From NCBI GenBank assembly GCA_035556755.1, contig DATMEP010000007.1, forward strand, positions 1 through 41,463: a DNA stretch of 41,463 nt. Direction: 5' to 3'. Positions within the stretch are counted from its first letter, which is position 1, and the number at the start of each line of letters is the position of its first letter. Source of the stretch: VRUE01 sp035556755. Its GTDB lineage: Bacteria > Actinomycetota > Thermoleophilia > Solirubrobacterales > 70-9. Of this stretch, positions 32,007-40,490 are shown one piece after another. A program made the translations under genes and the position numbers. The notes beneath the pieces are model-generated. The model had not been told where the DNA came from. It saw only the letters and a list, made by a program, of their open reading frames with translations, and did no database searches.

Positions 32007-33622
32007 CTAGGACTCGGAAGATTCCTCGGCCGACTCGGCCTCGTCCGCAGGCTCGTCGGCCTCGTCGCCGTCGCCCGCCGCCTCGTCGACATCGTCGGGA
32101 GAGTCCGGCCGGTCGACCACGGATTCCCCCTCCTGAGCCTCACCACCCTCATCGCCATTGGTCTCGGCAACGGCCTCGGCCGGGGCCTCCTCAGCTTCGG
32201 CCACGGGCTCCTCAGCTTCAGCCGGAGCCTCCTCAGCTTCGGCGGGTGCCTCCTCGGCCACGGGCTCCTCAGCTGCCTCCTCCGACGCCTCTTCCGCGGG
32301 TGGCGTGGATGAGGGTTCGTCGCCCGCAGCTTGCGAGGACGACGTGCCCTCGTCCGCGACAGGACCCGCGGGCAGTGGCTCTGCGGAGTCCTCCTCCGCG
32401 ACAGGACCCGCGGGCACGGCCTCCGAACCCTCGGCGGTGGCGCCTTCCGCCGCCTGCATCTGCTCGCCGAGATCCCCCATCGGCATGTTCTGCCCCTCAA
32501 CCCTCTTGATGCTGAGCGACAACCGCCGCCGCTCCTCGTCGATCTCGAGGATCTTCACGTTCAGGGTGGAATCCGGCTCGACCACCTCGCTCGGGTTCTC
32601 GACGTGGTGGTCGGCGAGCTCGGAGATGTGGACCAGGCCCTCGACCCCGGGCAGGATCTCGACGAAGGCGCCGAATGCGACGACCTTGGTCACCGTCCCC
32701 TCGAGCACGTCGCCCGAGGGTAGGTGCTGATCACCCGCTGCCACGGGTCCTCCTGGGTCTGCTTGAGGCCCAGGGAGATGCGCTGGCGATCGCGGTCGAT
32801 GTCGAGCACTTTGATCCGCACCGTGTCGCCGATGGAGACGACCTCGGAGGGGTGGTTGACGTGGCTCCAGGAAAGCTCGGAGATGTGGACCAGGCCGTCG
32901 ATCCCGTCGAGGTCGACGAAGGCGCCGAAGTCGACGATGTTGGAGATCTTGCCCTCGACGATCTGGCCGGGCTGGAGGCGGCCGAGGATCTGCTCGCGCA
33001 CCTCCTTGCGCTCTTCCTCGAGCACCGCGCGACGCGAGAGGACGACGTTGTTGCGGCTGCGGTTCAGCTCGATCACTTTGCACTCGAGCGTCTGGCTGAG
33101 GAACTCGTCGAGGTTGTGGACGCGGCGGATGTCGACCAGTGAGGCGGGCAGGAAGCCGCGCACCCCGAGGTCGAGGATGAGGCCGCCCTTGACCACCTCG
33201 ATCACGGTGCCCTCGACCGGTTCGCCGGACTCGGCGGCTGCCTCGATGCGCCGCCACGCCTTCTCGAACCGGGCCCGTTTCTTGGAGAGGACGAGCCGGC
33301 CCTCGGCGTCCTCTTTGGTCAGCACGAGCGCGTCGAGCTCCTCGCCCAGCTCGACCTCGTCGGCCGGGTCGACCGACTTGCGGATCGAGAGCTCGGTCGA
33401 GGGGATGACGCCCTCGGACTTGTAGCCGATGTCGACGAGGACCTCGTCTTTGTCGATCCGCACGACCTTGCCCTTGACGACGTCTCCCTCGTCGAAGGAG
33501 ACCATCGTCGCCGCGTAGTTGGGGACGACTTTGCCGTCGACTTCGATCAGCAGCCCGTTCGAGCCCTCCACGGGAGTGCCGGCTGCTGCATCAGGGGAAA
33601 TGGTCGTATCGGACATGGACAT
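32007..33622 (-). CDS. rpsA: 30S ribosomal protein S1, interrupted by an apparent -1 frameshift
   Basis: Ribosomal protein S1 with four S1 RNA-binding domains split over two frames. The first frame (33622-32690) carries EGDVVKGKVVRIDKDEVLVDIGYKSEG, two more S1 domains and DGLVHISELSWSHVNHPSEV, then breaks after EDPWQRVISTY. The next frame continues directly with SGDVLEGTVTKVVAFGAFVEI and the fourth domain, then an acidic tail of about 150 residues rich in Glu, Ala and Pro. One extra base in the CCC run at 32718-32720 would restore one protein of about 540 residues. S1 is normally essential for translation initiation, so a sequencing or assembly indel is the simplest explanation; a programmed shift cannot be excluded. 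ATG 33622 or the ATG two codons later is the start. Confidence 0.9.
32160..32416 (-). repeat. repeated coding DNA of the acidic S1 tail
   Basis: The region encodes repeated EEAPAEA / EEPVAEA units and two AGPVA blocks. At the DNA level a 22-base unit (TCCGCGACAGGACCCG...) occurs exactly at 32353-32374 and 32395-32416, and CTCCTCAGCTTC-type units recur between 32185 and 32275. Such DNA can vary in repeat number. Confidence 0.6.
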
Positions 33623-33629
33623 GGCGGCG

Positions 33630-33635
33630 AATAAT
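33630..33635 (+). promoter_or_regulatory. AT-rich divergent promoter core for rpsA and the flavoprotein
   Basis: AATAAT ends six bases before GTG 33642 on the plus strand, and its complement lies 8-13 bases before the rpsA ATG on the minus strand. In a very GC-rich sequence this small island probably serves as -10 for one or both genes, giving leaderless or near-leaderless transcripts. Confidence 0.35.
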
Positions 33636-33641
33636 TGCAGA

Positions 33642-34853
33642 GTGGATACGCTGCACGTCGTGCCGATCCGAGCGACGAAACGCGGCGACGAACGCGGTCC
33701 CCTCTCCGGTGAGTATGACGTCCTGATCTGCGGGGCGAGCTTCGCCGGGCTGGCGGTGGCCAGGGAGCTGGCCGGCAGCGGCGCAAGCGTGATGGTGCTC
33801 GACCGCTACGAGATCGGCGAGCGGCAGACCTCGGCCTGCGGGATCCCGACCGAGTGGTTGCGGACGACCGGCTTGATGGAGGCCGAGCGCCAGCGCTTCG
33901 ACTCGCTGCTGATCCACACCCCCCACGGGAGCAAGCGCTACCGGCTGCCCTGGAGCTTCTCGACCTTCGACTATCGCGAGCTCTGCCAGCTGCTCTGGCG
34001 CGGCTGCGATGCCCGCTTCGAGACCGCCAAGGTGAATGGCCGCGCCACGCCGCGCGACGGCGCGATAGCGATCGACACGGACCGCGGCGTCCTCACCGCG
34101 CCGCTGGTCGTCGACGCGCTCGGCTGGCGCCGGGTCCTCGCCTCGGGCGACGGCTACCAGCCGCCCGACGCGCCGCTCTCGCGCGGGCTCGAGGTCCACC
34201 CCGACGGAAGCAGCGAGGACCTGGAGATCTGGATCGATCGCCGCTACGTCCCCGCCGGCTACGGCTGGTCCTTCCCCGCTCGCGACGAGCTGCGGATCGG
34301 CGTCGGCTCCTTCGACCCCCGCTTCCACGTCCGCGAGACGACCGAGCTGCTGGCCGAGGACCTGGAGCGAGACCGCGTCCGCTACCAGGGCAACTGGATC
34401 CCGCACAAGCTGCGCCGCGCGACAGATGGCGGCGTCTTCTTCGCCGGCGACTCGGCCGGGCACTGCCTGCCGCTGACCGCGGAGGGAATCAGGACCGCGC
34501 TCTACTTTGGGATCGCGCTGGGGCGGGAGCTGCGCGGAGTCGTCGAGGGCCGGCAGGACCGCGAGGCGGCCGCCACCCACTACGCGGAGTTCCACGACGC
34601 CCACGAGTGGAAGTTCCGCTGGATGCTGCGAGTGCAGAAGCTGGTGCCGAGGGTCCCGCCCCGCCTGCTCGGGCCGATGATCCGCCTACTCGGATCGAAG
34701 CGCTTCGTCGAGTGGTCCTTCGGCCACTACCTGCGGATCGCGCCGCCGTCGCCGGAGGGGCCCTCAGCGCACGACCAGCACGGTGCCGACAAGCAGCAGG
34801 CCGACGCCGAGCAGCCGCTCGGGCGTCAGCGCGACCTCGTCGAGGCCGAATAG
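33642..34853 (+). CDS. FAD-dependent oxidoreductase, geranylgeranyl-reductase-like
   Basis: A flavoprotein of about 403 residues. FAD-binding GxGxxG-type strand-loop YDVLICGASFAGLAVARELAGSGASVMVLDR begins at residue 26; a TSACGIPTEW segment near 66 resembles the CGxP-type motif of geranylgeranyl reductases; GGVFFAGDSAGHCLPLTAEGIRTAL near 265 is the GD motif binding the FAD ribityl chain. It may hydrogenate isoprenoid chains of quinones or lipids. I favour GTG 33642 because AATAAT lies six bases before it; the upstream in-frame ATGs run into rpsA. The last 30 codons overlap the converging DMT gene by 90 bases. Confidence 0.85.
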   Translation: MDTLHVVPIRATKRGDERGPLSGEYDVLICGASFAGLAVARELAGSGASVMVLDRYEIGERQTSACGIPTEWLRTTGLMEAERQRFDSLLIHTPHGSKRYRLPWSFSTFDYRELCQLLWRGCDARFETAKVNGRATPRDGAIAIDTDRGVLTAPLVVDALGWRRVLASGDGYQPPDAPLSRGLEVHPDGSSEDLEIWIDRRYVPAGYGWSFPARDELRIGVGSFDPRFHVRETTELLAEDLERDRVRYQGNWIPHKLRRATDGGVFFAGDSAGHCLPLTAEGIRTALYFGIALGRELRGVVEGRQDREAAATHYAEFHDAHEWKFRWMLRVQKLVPRVPPRLLGPMIRLLGSKRFVEWSFGHYLRIAPPSPEGPSAHDQHGADKQQADAEQPLGRQRDLVEAE

Positions 34854-35201
34854 GCCCAGCCGGTCGATCGCAACCGAGGCGGTCAGCTGGCCGGTGATGG
34901 TCGCCGCGGCGACCCCGCCGGCGCCGATCGCCGAGACGACGATCAGGGCGTTGGCGACGTAGACGGCGCCGAGCAGACCGCCCAGCAGGTAGTACCAGCT
35001 GACGTCGAAGGTCGAGCCGAGGCCGCCCGCCTTGCCGCTGAGGACGACGATCGCGGCGAGGGCGATCGTGCCGACGACGAAGGAGACGAGGGCGGCCGGC
35101 AGGCTGCCGGTGGCCCGGCCCAGGCCGGCGTTGATCGGAGCCTGCAGGGCGATCAGGCCGCCGGCGACGGCGGTCAGCCCGACGGCGAGGCCCTTATCCA
35201 T
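34764..35201 (-). CDS. DMT-superfamily small membrane protein (YdcZ/DUF606-like)
   Basis: A 145-residue protein with about five hydrophobic helices, matching the half-size DMT transporters of the YdcZ/DUF606 group: AVAGGLIALQAPINAGLGRATGS near 11-33, ALVSFVVGTIALA, WYYLLGGLLGAVYVANALI near 69 and the C-terminal LGVGLLLVGTVLVV. Such proteins usually work as pairs or dimers; substrate unknown, and only one copy is present here. It converges on the flavoprotein gene with a 90-base 3' overlap. Confidence 0.85.
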   Translation of the reverse strand: MDKGLAVGLTAVAGGLIALQAPINAGLGRATGSLPAALVSFVVGTIALAAIVVLSGKAGGLGSTFDVSWYYLLGGLLGAVYVANALIVVSAIGAGGVAAATITGQLTASVAIDRLGLFGLDEVALTPERLLGVGLLLVGTVLVVR

Positions 35202-35251
35202 CGCCCGAGCCCTGCGTGGGAGTGATTTTCGACTGGCGCGCGTGTCTCATC

Positions 35252-35286
35252 GACAGCGGTCTAGCCGGCGAACCGCTCCTGCTGTC
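35252..35286. repeat. interrupted inverted repeat upstream of the sigma-factor gene
   Basis: GACAGC (35252-35257) and GCTGTC (35281-35286) flank the inner pair AGCGGT/ACCGCT in the 120-base gap before the sigma-factor gene. Either pairing gives a hairpin that could act as operator or leader structure. A GGATGGAGAAG ribosome site follows before the ATG at 35322. Confidence 0.3.
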
Positions 35287-35321
35287 ATATCAGTAAGACG
35301 GATGGAGAAGCGATAGCGACG

Positions 35322-36335
35322 ATGCCCCCACCAGCCGAAGAGCTCATTCCCCGCCTCTTCCTCGGCCCGGCGCTGCGCGCGCAGCCCGACCGGCGCCTGG
35401 TGAAGCTGGTCCGCGACGGCTACGAGAACGCCTTCGAGGAGATCGTCCGGCGCTACGGCGACCCCCTGCGCCGCTACGCGTGGGCGATCGTCGGCGGCCA
35501 TGCCGAGGACGTCACCCAGGACGCCTTCTCCAAGGCGCTGCTGGCGATGCGCCGCGACGACGGAGAGATCGAGCTGCGCCCGTGGCTCTACCGGATCGTC
35601 CGCAACACGGCGCTCAACGACCTCCGTGACCGGCCGCCCTCCCCGCAGGCGCTGGAGGAGGCGATCGCCGGCGGGCGCAGCGCCGCCGAGGAGGTCGAGC
35701 GACGCGAGGATGTCGCCGAGCTGATGGCGCGGCTGCGGGCGCTGCCGGAGCAGCAGCGGGCGGCGATCGTGATGCGCGAGCTGGAGGGCCTCGGCCACGA
35801 GGAGATCGCGGCGGCGCTGGGGGTGAGCGGCGGCGCGGCGCGGCAGGCGATCTACCGGGCGCGGCGAGCGCTGCGCGACGGCCTTGGGCTGTTGCTGCCG
35901 CTGCCGCTGCTGAAAGCCCTGCTCGCCGCCGGGACGGCCGAGGCGGCGACGGGCGCGGTGGCGGGTGCCGCCGGCGCCGGCATCGCGGTCAAGGCGACGG
36001 CGGCGACGGTTCTGGTCGCAGGCACGATCGGCACCGGCGTCGCGCTGAATCACGAGCGAGTCGCCGACGGATCGAGGGCACCGGCTCCGACGCCCGTGAC
36101 CACGGTCGACGACTCGTCCTCGGGCTCCTCCCCGGCTCCTTTCGTGGAAAGCGACGACAGCTCCGGAAGGGGATCTGGGGGCAGTTCCGGCGAGGGATCC
36201 GGCAACGACGACCGGAGCGGGCACCGTGGCGCAAGCTCCGGCAGCAGCGGATCCGGGAGCAGCGGGACGTCGGGGTCAGGGAGCTCGGGATCCGGTTCGT
36301 CGGGGTCGGGGTCGTCGGGCTCCGACGACGACTGA
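35322..36335 (+). CDS. ECF-type sigma factor fused to a membrane anchor and Ser/Gly-rich tail
   Basis: A 337-residue fusion. Residues about 30-105 are sigma region 2 (YENAFEEIVRRYGDPLRRYAW, AEDVTQDAFSKALLAM, RPWLYRIVRNTALNDLRDR); residues about 130-187 are region 4 with the helix-turn-helix LGHEEIAAALGVSGGAARQAIYRARRAL. Region 3 is absent, as in extracytoplasmic-function sigma factors. Residues about 190-245 hold one or two hydrophobic helices (LLLPLPLLKALLAAGTA; VKATAATVLVAGTIGTGVAL), and the last 90 residues are Ser, Gly and Asp-rich and likely outside the cell. No separate anti-sigma gene is adjacent. The anchor may hold the factor inactive at the membrane until proteolysis; this is inference. 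Confidence 0.88.
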   Translation: MPPPAEELIPRLFLGPALRAQPDRRLVKLVRDGYENAFEEIVRRYGDPLRRYAWAIVGGHAEDVTQDAFSKALLAMRRDDGEIELRPWLYRIVRNTALNDLRDRPPSPQALEEAIAGGRSAAEEVERREDVAELMARLRALPEQQRAAIVMRELEGLGHEEIAAALGVSGGAARQAIYRARRALRDGLGLLLPLPLLKALLAAGTAEAATGAVAGAAGAGIAVKATAATVLVAGTIGTGVALNHERVADGSRAPAPTPVTTVDDSSSGSSPAPFVESDDSSGRGSGGSSGEGSGNDDRSGHRGASSGSSGSGSSGTSGSGSSGSGSSGSGSSGSDDD

Positions 36336-36340
36336 GCCCG

Positions 36341-38995
36341 CTACTTGGCGTCGAGCCAGTCGCTGCCGACGCCGATGTCGACCTCGAGCGCGGGGTCGAG
36401 CGGGTAGGCCGCGCACATCTCGCGCCGCACCAGCTCGGTCGCGGCGTCCATCTCGCCGGGCGGCCCCTCGAACAACAGCTCGTCGTGGATCTGCAGCACC
36501 AGCTTGGTCTCCATCCCCGCCTCTCCCAGGGCGCTGTGGCAGCGCACCATCGCCACCTTGATGATGTCGGCGGCGGTCCCCTGGATCACCGTGTTGACGG
36601 CGAGGCGCTCGCCGAGCCGCCGCGTGTTGGGGTTACCGGAGCGCAGCTCCGGGATCGAGCGGCGGCGGCCCATCAGGGTCGTGACGAAGCCCTCCTCCTG
36701 GGCGCGCTCGATCACCTCCTCGCGGAACGCGCGCACCGCCGGGAACCGCTCCAGATAGCGGGCGACAAACTCCTCGCCCTCTTTGCGCGGGATGTTGAGC
36801 CGGTCGGCGAGGCCGAACCCGGTCAGCCCGTAGACGATGCCGAAGTTGACCATCTTCGCCTTCGAGCGCTGGCCGACGTCCACTTCGTCGCGGTCGATCT
36901 CGAAGACCTCGGCGGCGGTGGCGGCGTGGACGTCCTCGCCCTTAAGGAAGACGTCTTTCAGAACCTTCTCGTCGGCGACGTGGGCGAGGACGCGCAGCTC
37001 GACCTGGCTGTAGTCGGCCGAGAGCAGGCGGGCGCCGCGCTCGGCGACGAAGCAGGCGCGGACGGGGCGGCCGATCTCGGTCCGGATCGGGATGTTCTGC
37101 AGATTGGGATTGGTGCTGGAGAGGCGCCCGGTGGTCGTCGCCGCCTGGTTGAAGGTGGTGTGGACGCGGCCGGTCTGCGGGTCGATCAGGTCCGGCAGCG
37201 AGTCGAGGTAGGTGTTCTTCAGCTTGGTCAGCTCGCGCCAGGACTCGACCTTCTCGACGATCGGGTGCTCGTCGCGGATCTGTGCGAGAACGCGGGCGTC
37301 GGTCGAGAAGCCGGTTTTGCCACGGCGCTTGCGGGTCAGGCCGAGCTCTTCGAACAGAACCTGACCGACCTGCTGCGGCGAGCCGATCGTGAACTCGTGC
37401 CCAGCCAGCTCGAAGATCTCCTTCTCGAGCGTGTCGATCCGCTCGCCGAAGCCGGCCCCGACCTCGGCCAGGCGCTCGGCGTCGAGCTTCAGGCCCTCCC
37501 GCTCCAGCGCGGCGAGGACGTGGACCAGCGGCAGCTCGACGTCGTGCAGCAGCGGCTCCAGCTCGAACTGCTCGAGCCGCGGGCGCTGCGCCGCGGCCAG
37601 CGCGGCGACGAGGCGAGCCTCCTCGGCTGGCTCGAGCCCCGCCTCGCCCTCCTCGTCGAGGGAGAGCTGAGCGTCGTCACCGTCGTCGCCCCCGGCCCCC
37701 GCGGCCGCGGGGGCGTGGGCGATGCCGATGCCCGCGTCGGCGGCCAGCTCGGTCAGGTCGTAGGTGCGCCGCTGCGGCTCCAGCAGGTAGGCGGCCAGCA
37801 TCGTGTCGTGGGTCAGCTCCAGCGCCACTCCCTCGCGCACCGCCGCGGCAAGCAAGCCGTGGCGGCCGCCGCCGAGCGACTTGGCGTCATGGGCAAGCAG
37901 CGGCCTGCCGGCGAGGGCGACCGCCAGCTCGTCGAGGCTGGATGCTCCGCCGACGATCTGCTTGTCGCCTGCCGCCGCCCAGCGGTCGCCGGCGATCGCG
38001 ACCGCCGCCGGCCCCTCCGCCAGGTCGGCCGGGGCCCCCTCGACAGCCTCGACCTCGAGCTCGGTCTCGACGCTGCGGCCCGGCACCGCCTCTCCGTCCG
38101 GCAGCGCTTCTTCGAGACGCTCCATCACCGCCCGCAGCTCGAACTCGCGCATGAAGTCGCGCAGGACGCCGCGGTCGGGCTCGGAGCCCATCGCCGCCGA
38201 CAGGTCGACGCCGGTCTCGATCTCGTACTGGAGCGTCGCCAGCTGCTTCGACATACGGGCGTCCTCGGCGTGCTCGACCAGGTTCTGCTTGCGTTTGGCG
38301 CCGGAGATCTCCTCGACGCTCCCCAGCACCCTCTCCAGAGAGCCGAACTGCTGCAGCAGCTGGGTCGCGGTTTTCTCGCCGATACCGGGGACGCCGGGGA
38401 TGTTGTCGGAGGTGTCGCCGCGCAGCCCCATCAGGTCGGTGATCAGCTCCGGCGGCACCCCGTAGCGCTCGACCACGGCCTCTTCGTCGTAGATCTTGGT
38501 CTCGGTGATGCCGCGTGAGGTGCTCATCACCCGCACGCCGGGCGCGACCAGCTGGTAGGCGTCGCGATCCCCCGTCACCACCATCACCGGTACGTCCTGC
38601 TCGCGAGCCTGCCGGGTCAGCGAGGCGATCACGTCGTCGGCCTCGTAGCCCTCGACCTTGACGTTGGTGTAGCCGAAGGCCTCCACCAGCGGCATCAGGT
38701 GCGGCCACTGCTCGCGCAGCAGGTCGGGCCGGGGTTTGCGCTGGGCCTTGTAGAGGTCGTAGGTGACCTCGCGCCCGGACATGCCGGCGTCCCAGGCGAC
38801 GACGACCCCGGCCGGCCGGTGCTCGTCGATGATTTTGACCAGCATCGAGGCAAGCCCGTAGATCGCGTTCGTCGGCCGTCCGTCGCTCGTCCCGATCGAC
38901 TCCGGCAGCGCGAAGAAGGCCCGGTAGGCGAGCGAGTTGCCGTCGATCAGGAAGAGCTCGGGCTTCTCCGGCGATCCTTGCTTCTCCGCGGCCAT
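36341..38995 (-). CDS. polA: DNA polymerase I
   Basis: An 884-residue repair and Okazaki-fragment polymerase. The 5'-3' exonuclease domain occupies about 1-285 (LFLIDGNSLAYRAFFALPES, VVTGDRDAYQLV, GLRGDTSDNIPGVPGIGEKTA). The middle domain (about 300-480) has lost the metal-binding D-x-E of proofreading exonucleases, reading VAIAGDRWAAAGD there, so it is probably inactive. The polymerase domain has DYSQVELRVLAHV (motif A), RSKAKMVNFGIVYGLTGFGLA-type motif B and LVLQIHDELLFE (motif C). An acidic insert (GGDDGDDAQLSLDEEGE) lies near 435. I use ATG 38995; TTG 39004 is possible. It converges on the sigma-factor gene with a five-base gap. Confidence 0.97.
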   Translation of the reverse strand: MAAEKQGSPEKPELFLIDGNSLAYRAFFALPESIGTSDGRPTNAIYGLASMLVKIIDEHRPAGVVVAWDAGMSGREVTYDLYKAQRKPRPDLLREQWPHLMPLVEAFGYTNVKVEGYEADDVIASLTRQAREQDVPVMVVTGDRDAYQLVAPGVRVMSTSRGITETKIYDEEAVVERYGVPPELITDLMGLRGDTSDNIPGVPGIGEKTATQLLQQFGSLERVLGSVEEISGAKRKQNLVEHAEDARMSKQLATLQYEIETGVDLSAAMGSEPDRGVLRDFMREFELRAVMERLEEALPDGEAVPGRSVETELEVEAVEGAPADLAEGPAAVAIAGDRWAAAGDKQIVGGASSLDELAVALAGRPLLAHDAKSLGGGRHGLLAAAVREGVALELTHDTMLAAYLLEPQRRTYDLTELAADAGIGIAHAPAAAGAGGDDGDDAQLSLDEEGEAGLEPAEEARLVAALAAAQRPRLEQFELEPLLHDVELPLVHVLAALEREGLKLDAERLAEVGAGFGERIDTLEKEIFELAGHEFTIGSPQQVGQVLFEELGLTRKRRGKTGFSTDARVLAQIRDEHPIVEKVESWRELTKLKNTYLDSLPDLIDPQTGRVHTTFNQAATTTGRLSSTNPNLQNIPIRTEIGRPVRACFVAERGARLLSADYSQVELRVLAHVADEKVLKDVFLKGEDVHAATAAEVFEIDRDEVDVGQRSKAKMVNFGIVYGLTGFGLADRLNIPRKEGEEFVARYLERFPAVRAFREEVIERAQEEGFVTTLMGRRRSIPELRSGNPNTRRLGERLAVNTVIQGTAADIIKVAMVRCHSALGEAGMETKLVLQIHDELLFEGPPGEMDAATELVRREMCAAYPLDPALEVDIGVGSDWLDAK

Positions 38996-39040
38996 CGGCG
39001 CCAACTCTATGGGCAGCGAGGAGGCGCCCCGTCCCCCGGG

Positions 39041-40483
39041 TCAGCGACAGCGGCGGCGGGCGCGGCCGGCGACGGGTCGCGACCGATGGACGGCGATCCG
39101 GCCGGAACGAACCGGCGCCATCGCGGCTCGCGAGGGTGGCGCACAGCGGCGCCTCGGGCGCGCTCGCGGTGCGACTGCCCGGTCGGATGACAGCGACGAC
39201 GCGGAGGCGGGAGCGTCGGCGACGGGCGGGTCCGGCGGGAGCGGCGGGCATGGCGCCTCGCCGAGCGAGCCCGGCGGATCTTCGGGCGCCGGCTCCGCGA
39301 CCGGCAGCCCCAGCCAATCGGCCAGCTCACCCGGGCGATCGGCGACGAAGTCGCGCACTTCCCCGACCGCCCCCGCGACCCGGCCGGCGTCGTACTCGCG
39401 CCTGGGCGCCTCTTCCAAGGCCTGACAGGGTGCCAGCAGCTCGGCGATCTCGGCCGCGCGCCTGCCGATTTCGAGGCCCCCGACCACGGAGCTCACCTCG
39501 GTCAGGGCGTCGACGTAAAGGGCCTCGCAGCTTGCGTCGGCGAGACAGCGGTTGAAGAGGACGCCGCCGGCCGGCTCGTCGAACCGGAGGCGCTCGATCC
39601 AGGTCTGATCGGTTCCCCAGGGCAGCATCCGGAATACACCGGCCTGATCGCTGTGGAGGAAGTAGTTGTTCGGCCTGACGTCGGCGGGCTCGGTGTGCCC
39701 GGCGTAGCCGTCCCAGTGGCCGACGTAGCGCTCCACCGCCCACATCCGGGTCATCTGCGGCAGGTCCGCCACCGCGCCGACCCCGTCGGACCAGTCCCCT
39801 CCGTCGACGTTCACTGCGGCGATCAGGGCTTCGAGGTCTTCGCGTTTGGAGTTTTTGCCCTCGTCGACCTCGAAGGCGCCCGCCTCGCCCGGGGTGGCAT
39901 CGGTTCCGTAGCCGCCCTCGTAGAGGTGCTGGGTTGAGCCGAACCAGAGCGGCAGGGAGATCTTGTCGAGGGTCTCGACGTTGAGATAGAGGCCGTACCT
40001 CTCGCCGTTGACGCGGACCACGGCGTATCCCGTCCGCGGCGCCGCGACCCCAACCGCGCGAAACAGCTCGTAGGCAAAGGTCTCGTGGAGCATCGAGGGG
40101 TCTTGGACCATGTTGTTGAGGGTCAGCTTCTCCAGCCCGAAAAACGTCTGGTCCTCGACGTACTCGTCGAACTTCACTTTGAAAGCCGCCTTCCGTGAGA
40201 GCGGTCGGAAGGACGCGGTGTTCCCCTTGAGGCGTGCGCCGACGCTCAGCGGGCCGTAGGTCTCGCCGCCCGCCTCGAGCGTGAAGGTCGCCGGCTGGTA
40301 CTCGTCCGGTTCAACTGCCAGCGCATCGATCGTCGCCTGCGGCAGGTCGAGATCGATCTCGACCACGGTGGTTGGGTCGTAGAGCCAGGCGGCGGGGTCG
40401 GAACCCGGTTCGGCCGCATGCGCCGCCGGTGCCGCGAGTGCCAGCACCGAGGCGAGGATCGCTGCTCCGATCGCGCGGCGCAA
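39041..40483 (-). CDS. secreted CotH-kinase family protein
   Basis: A 480-residue exported protein with signal peptide MRRAIGAAILASVLALAAPAAHA. The mature N-terminal part has the CotH-family pattern: TTVVEIDLDLPQATIDAL, LSVGARLKGNTASFRPL, RKAAFKVKFDEYVEDQTFFG, LEKLTLNNMVQDPSMLHETF, RYGLYLNVETLDK and, near residue 275, NNYFLHSDQAGVFRMLPWGTDQTW, whose aspartate may correspond to a metal-binding residue of the kinase. CotH phosphorylates spore-coat proteins in Bacillus; no spore genes are seen here, so surface-protein modification is the cautious guess. The last 55 residues are Arg/Ser/Pro-rich and unlike the rest. It starts eight bases after mraY. Confidence 0.86.
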   Translation of the reverse strand: MRRAIGAAILASVLALAAPAAHAAEPGSDPAAWLYDPTTVVEIDLDLPQATIDALAVEPDEYQPATFTLEAGGETYGPLSVGARLKGNTASFRPLSRKAAFKVKFDEYVEDQTFFGLEKLTLNNMVQDPSMLHETFAYELFRAVGVAAPRTGYAVVRVNGERYGLYLNVETLDKISLPLWFGSTQHLYEGGYGTDATPGEAGAFEVDEGKNSKREDLEALIAAVNVDGGDWSDGVGAVADLPQMTRMWAVERYVGHWDGYAGHTEPADVRPNNYFLHSDQAGVFRMLPWGTDQTWIERLRFDEPAGGVLFNRCLADASCEALYVDALTEVSSVVGGLEIGRRAAEIAELLAPCQALEEAPRREYDAGRVAGAVGEVRDFVADRPGELADWLGLPVAEPAPEDPPGSLGEAPCPPLPPDPPVADAPASASSLSSDRAVAPRARPRRRCAPPSRAAMAPVRSGRIAVHRSRPVAGRARRRCR

Positions 40484-40490
40484 CCTGCGT

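Noticed and set aside
36226..36335. Ser/Gly repeats at the end of the sigma factor as a sign of frameshift.
   Set aside because: The repeats read in the same frame as the anchor and end in a natural DDD-stop five bases before the polA stop; low-complexity tails are common outside the cell.
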